Source: Serinus canaria
Lineage: Eukaryota > Chordata > Aves > Passeriformes > Fringillidae
Direction of reading: 5' to 3'
Assembly (NCBI RefSeq): GCF_022539315.1
Contig: NC_066313.1
Span: 40,089,059-40,153,058 of the forward strand
DNA length: 64,000 nt
Positions 61,865-64,000 of this stretch are shown here, one piece after another (position 1 is the stretch's first letter; every line of letters starts with the position of its first letter). Below the pieces are notes generated by a model, which did not search any database, was not told where the DNA came from, and saw only the letters and a program-made list of their open reading frames with translations. The translations under genes were made by a program, and so were the position numbers.

Positions 61865-64000
61865 TTCAGTTATGATAAAATGCTGACTTCTTATTTGCTT
61901 GGCCTTGATAGTTGTAGATTATTAACTGGCAAATTAGGAAAACATGCAATTTAAATATCATTTATCACCTATCCCTGTTAACAGAATTAGTATTCAGCAA
62001 CACTGCCTCTCTTAGCTCAATTTTGTGCCAGAGTTTGGTATGGGTAGAAAGTTGGATAGGAGTGAAATTATTAGTGATTAATTTATACCATTTACATGGT
62101 GTGATCTGAAAATGCTGTAAAAGATAGGCAGAGATTACATCAAATTGTTCTTACCTTCCTCAGGGCTGTTCTAACTTAGGATAAAAAAATAAAACCCAAG
62201 CTGTAAGCTGAAACAGATAGGTATCTGAAATAAATTACGATATAATCTACTGCTCTCTTTGCTGCAAGGTTACCCCAGTGCCTATAAACATTCCTCAGAG
62301 ATCCACTCTGTCTGTGTTTAAAAGCCACCAAGCATTTCTAATTTAAGGATTTGTTAAAGCTATTCCTTACTCCTCACATCCTCCAAGAACAAGCCTTTAA
62401 TCTTGTCAGAAGTTTATGACTAAATAAAAATTCTTAACTGAAATTTTAAAAAGATTTCACTGTGGTGAGGTACTTTAGCCCAGAGAGCTGCTAACAGTCA
62501 GGGAATTTGGCCTTTAGTTCAAAAACAAAAGGAAAACTGCTACAAAACCTTTTTTCTTTTTCCTGTAACCAAACCACCACCAACAAAAAAGCCTATTAAA
62601 ACAAATCAAGTATTAAAACTGTAACTGGAAAATGTTATGCATCTGAATTTTCTGAGCACTATCAGATCAGTCTGATACCAGCAGCCTGCATAATTAGCAT
62701 CAATAAAGCATCAAATGCTATTTTATATTTATGTGGTTATTGAAATATATGGGATACTGGGTGAAATAGGATCTGAGAATGAAATGGTATCTGGAGAACA
62801 GAACCAGTACAGGATACAGGATTCTAATCAGCTTCTATTAAAAAAAGAACAGACCCTTCATTTCTTTTTTATACATATCTACTGGTGCCAAATCCAACCT
62901 GGATGAATAAGGGGCACACAGATCATGTTCCATGCACCCATAGAGAGATCAAAACACTCCTGAAAGTCACACAGTGACACTTAGGTGAACGTTTTCCCCA
63001 ACAATGGCTGTGGTGCTTGCCTGAAATTTCTGATGTGCCAGAAGGGAGCAAAGTAAAGGGGTTCACTTTTTGCTGAATGGGTGCTCAGGGCTTTATCACA
63101 GATTCCTTTGAAGTGCTGAGCCCAGAAACAAAAAAAGCCAGCCTGTCTTGGAAATTGTATACCAGTATTGTGTCTTCTAATACACTGTATGTGCCTGGGG
63201 TTATCTTCCAGCTCCAAGGATAATAGCCAAAGGACAGCCCCCATTCACCTCCTACTCTCCAAGAACAGGTGGGCACATGAATGGCAGGTGGCCTCTGCCA
63301 GATCCTGGCTCATGCCCAGCAATGACCAGGCTGACAATTTAGCAATATGGTGATTGTATTTCAGGGCCTGGGAACACTTCTTGACACAGTTTTCCCTAAT
63401 ATGGATGCAGTCTATATATTCCTTTTAAGAGCAAAGCCTCATAATTTGATAACAAGTAAGTTAAAAACATGGAACTACAATTCTCTCTTGCTCCTTAGAA
63501 CATGTTTAAGGTCTGGGGGGATGGGATCTGAGATATAAATAATGGTAGATTGCACAGAATTGGAACTGTGATTTGGGAATTATAATTTTAAAGTTACAAA
63601 TGAGAATGCACGATTACATAACTTGAAAATAGATGACAACATGAGAAATCAAATAAAATTCTTAAATCTAGATCTGCTGTGTAAACTAGAGACACTGTCA
63701 TCCTAAAGAATCTTAACAGACCTCCTACATCCATACTGCACATGAAGGGCAATTTCGTCAGGCCCTTCAGTGCATGGTTAACCCAGAGCACAACTGTGAC
63801 TTCTCAATAGTGTTTTTTTATCATTATGGCTTTGTACTGCCAGCCAAACACCCCTTTGCTTTACCATGTGGTGGATGATTTGAACTAACAGAAGGAAACA
63901 AGAAACATAACCCAGAAATGTGTGCTTTGCTCAATTACAGACAAAGATGTTAAACCATAATAATGTTCCCTGCCAACATAATGAAAAACAGTGAAATGTT

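Larger units (their letters stand above)
54207..64000 (-). other. PDGFD: PDGFD upstream intron (partial)
   Basis: On the minus strand this is the intron before exon 6. It runs to the window edge, and I found no sequence resembling the preceding PDGFD exon. It carries three substantial CR1 pieces (57.2-58.1 kb plus strand, 60.76-61.55 kb minus strand, 61.7-61.86 kb plus strand) and a 23-bp-period duplication at 54.9 kb. The remaining stretches (54.2-57.2, 58.1-60.76 and 61.87-64.0 kb) are AT-rich and show nothing I can name. Confidence 0.8.

Noticed and set aside
1..64000. Search for CRISPR arrays, tRNA, rRNA or prokaryotic operons
   Set aside because: None is present; the sequence is vertebrate intronic and intergenic DNA.

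Overview
The window is vertebrate nuclear DNA, most likely from a bird and possibly a songbird. At least a dozen fragments are recognisable as avian CR1 LINEs, including the typical CR1 3' tails (TTCTGTGATTCTATGA-like). There are two avian-type endogenous-retrovirus LTRs, and there are many A/C-rich homopolymer tracts. Most of the sequence is AT-rich, intron-like and depleted of CpG. There is no prokaryotic gene organisation, and almost every open frame is a chance frame or lies inside a repeat.

Only three exons can be supported. Two are the last two coding exons of PDGFD (platelet-derived growth factor D) on the minus strand: exon 6 at 53992-54206 and the terminal exon at 43067-43201, separated by a 10.8 kb intron. 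Together they encode most of the cystine-knot growth-factor domain and the C-terminus. The sequence above 54206 is the start of the preceding PDGFD intron; no further PDGFD exon was found up to 64000. The third is an 88-codon terminal exon on the plus strand (30313-30579). It has a strong 3' splice site and a TACTAAC branch-point match, but I do not recognise the protein. The two genes therefore converge tail to tail, with about 12.5 kb between their stop codons.

Layout: 1-30312 is intron or flank of the plus-strand gene. It carries an antisense LTR (5.5-6.1 kb), CR1 fragments (5.2, 7.6-8.1, 9.2-10.1, 18.6, 25.0-25.7 and 27.4 kb), an ERVL-type LTR (21.9-22.4 kb), a possible MIR-like SINE (7.1 kb) and several conserved-looking unique blocks. 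The oddest segment is 28.84-30.09 kb. It is a CpG-rich, low-complexity block in which GGAAGG-type purine-rich stretches alternate strand with CCTTCC-type pyrimidine-rich stretches, and it ends about 220 bp before the terminal exon. From 30.6 to 43.07 kb lie the two 3'UTRs and the region between them. From 43.2 to 64 kb are PDGFD introns with CR1 copies in both orientations and an old L3/CR1-like remnant at 52.7 kb.

No CRISPR array, tRNA, rRNA or intact mobile element was seen. The observations most worth follow-up are the strand-alternating block, the unidentified terminal exon, a three-residue length difference in the PDGF-D C-terminus relative to human, and the unique AT-rich blocks that look like candidate enhancers.
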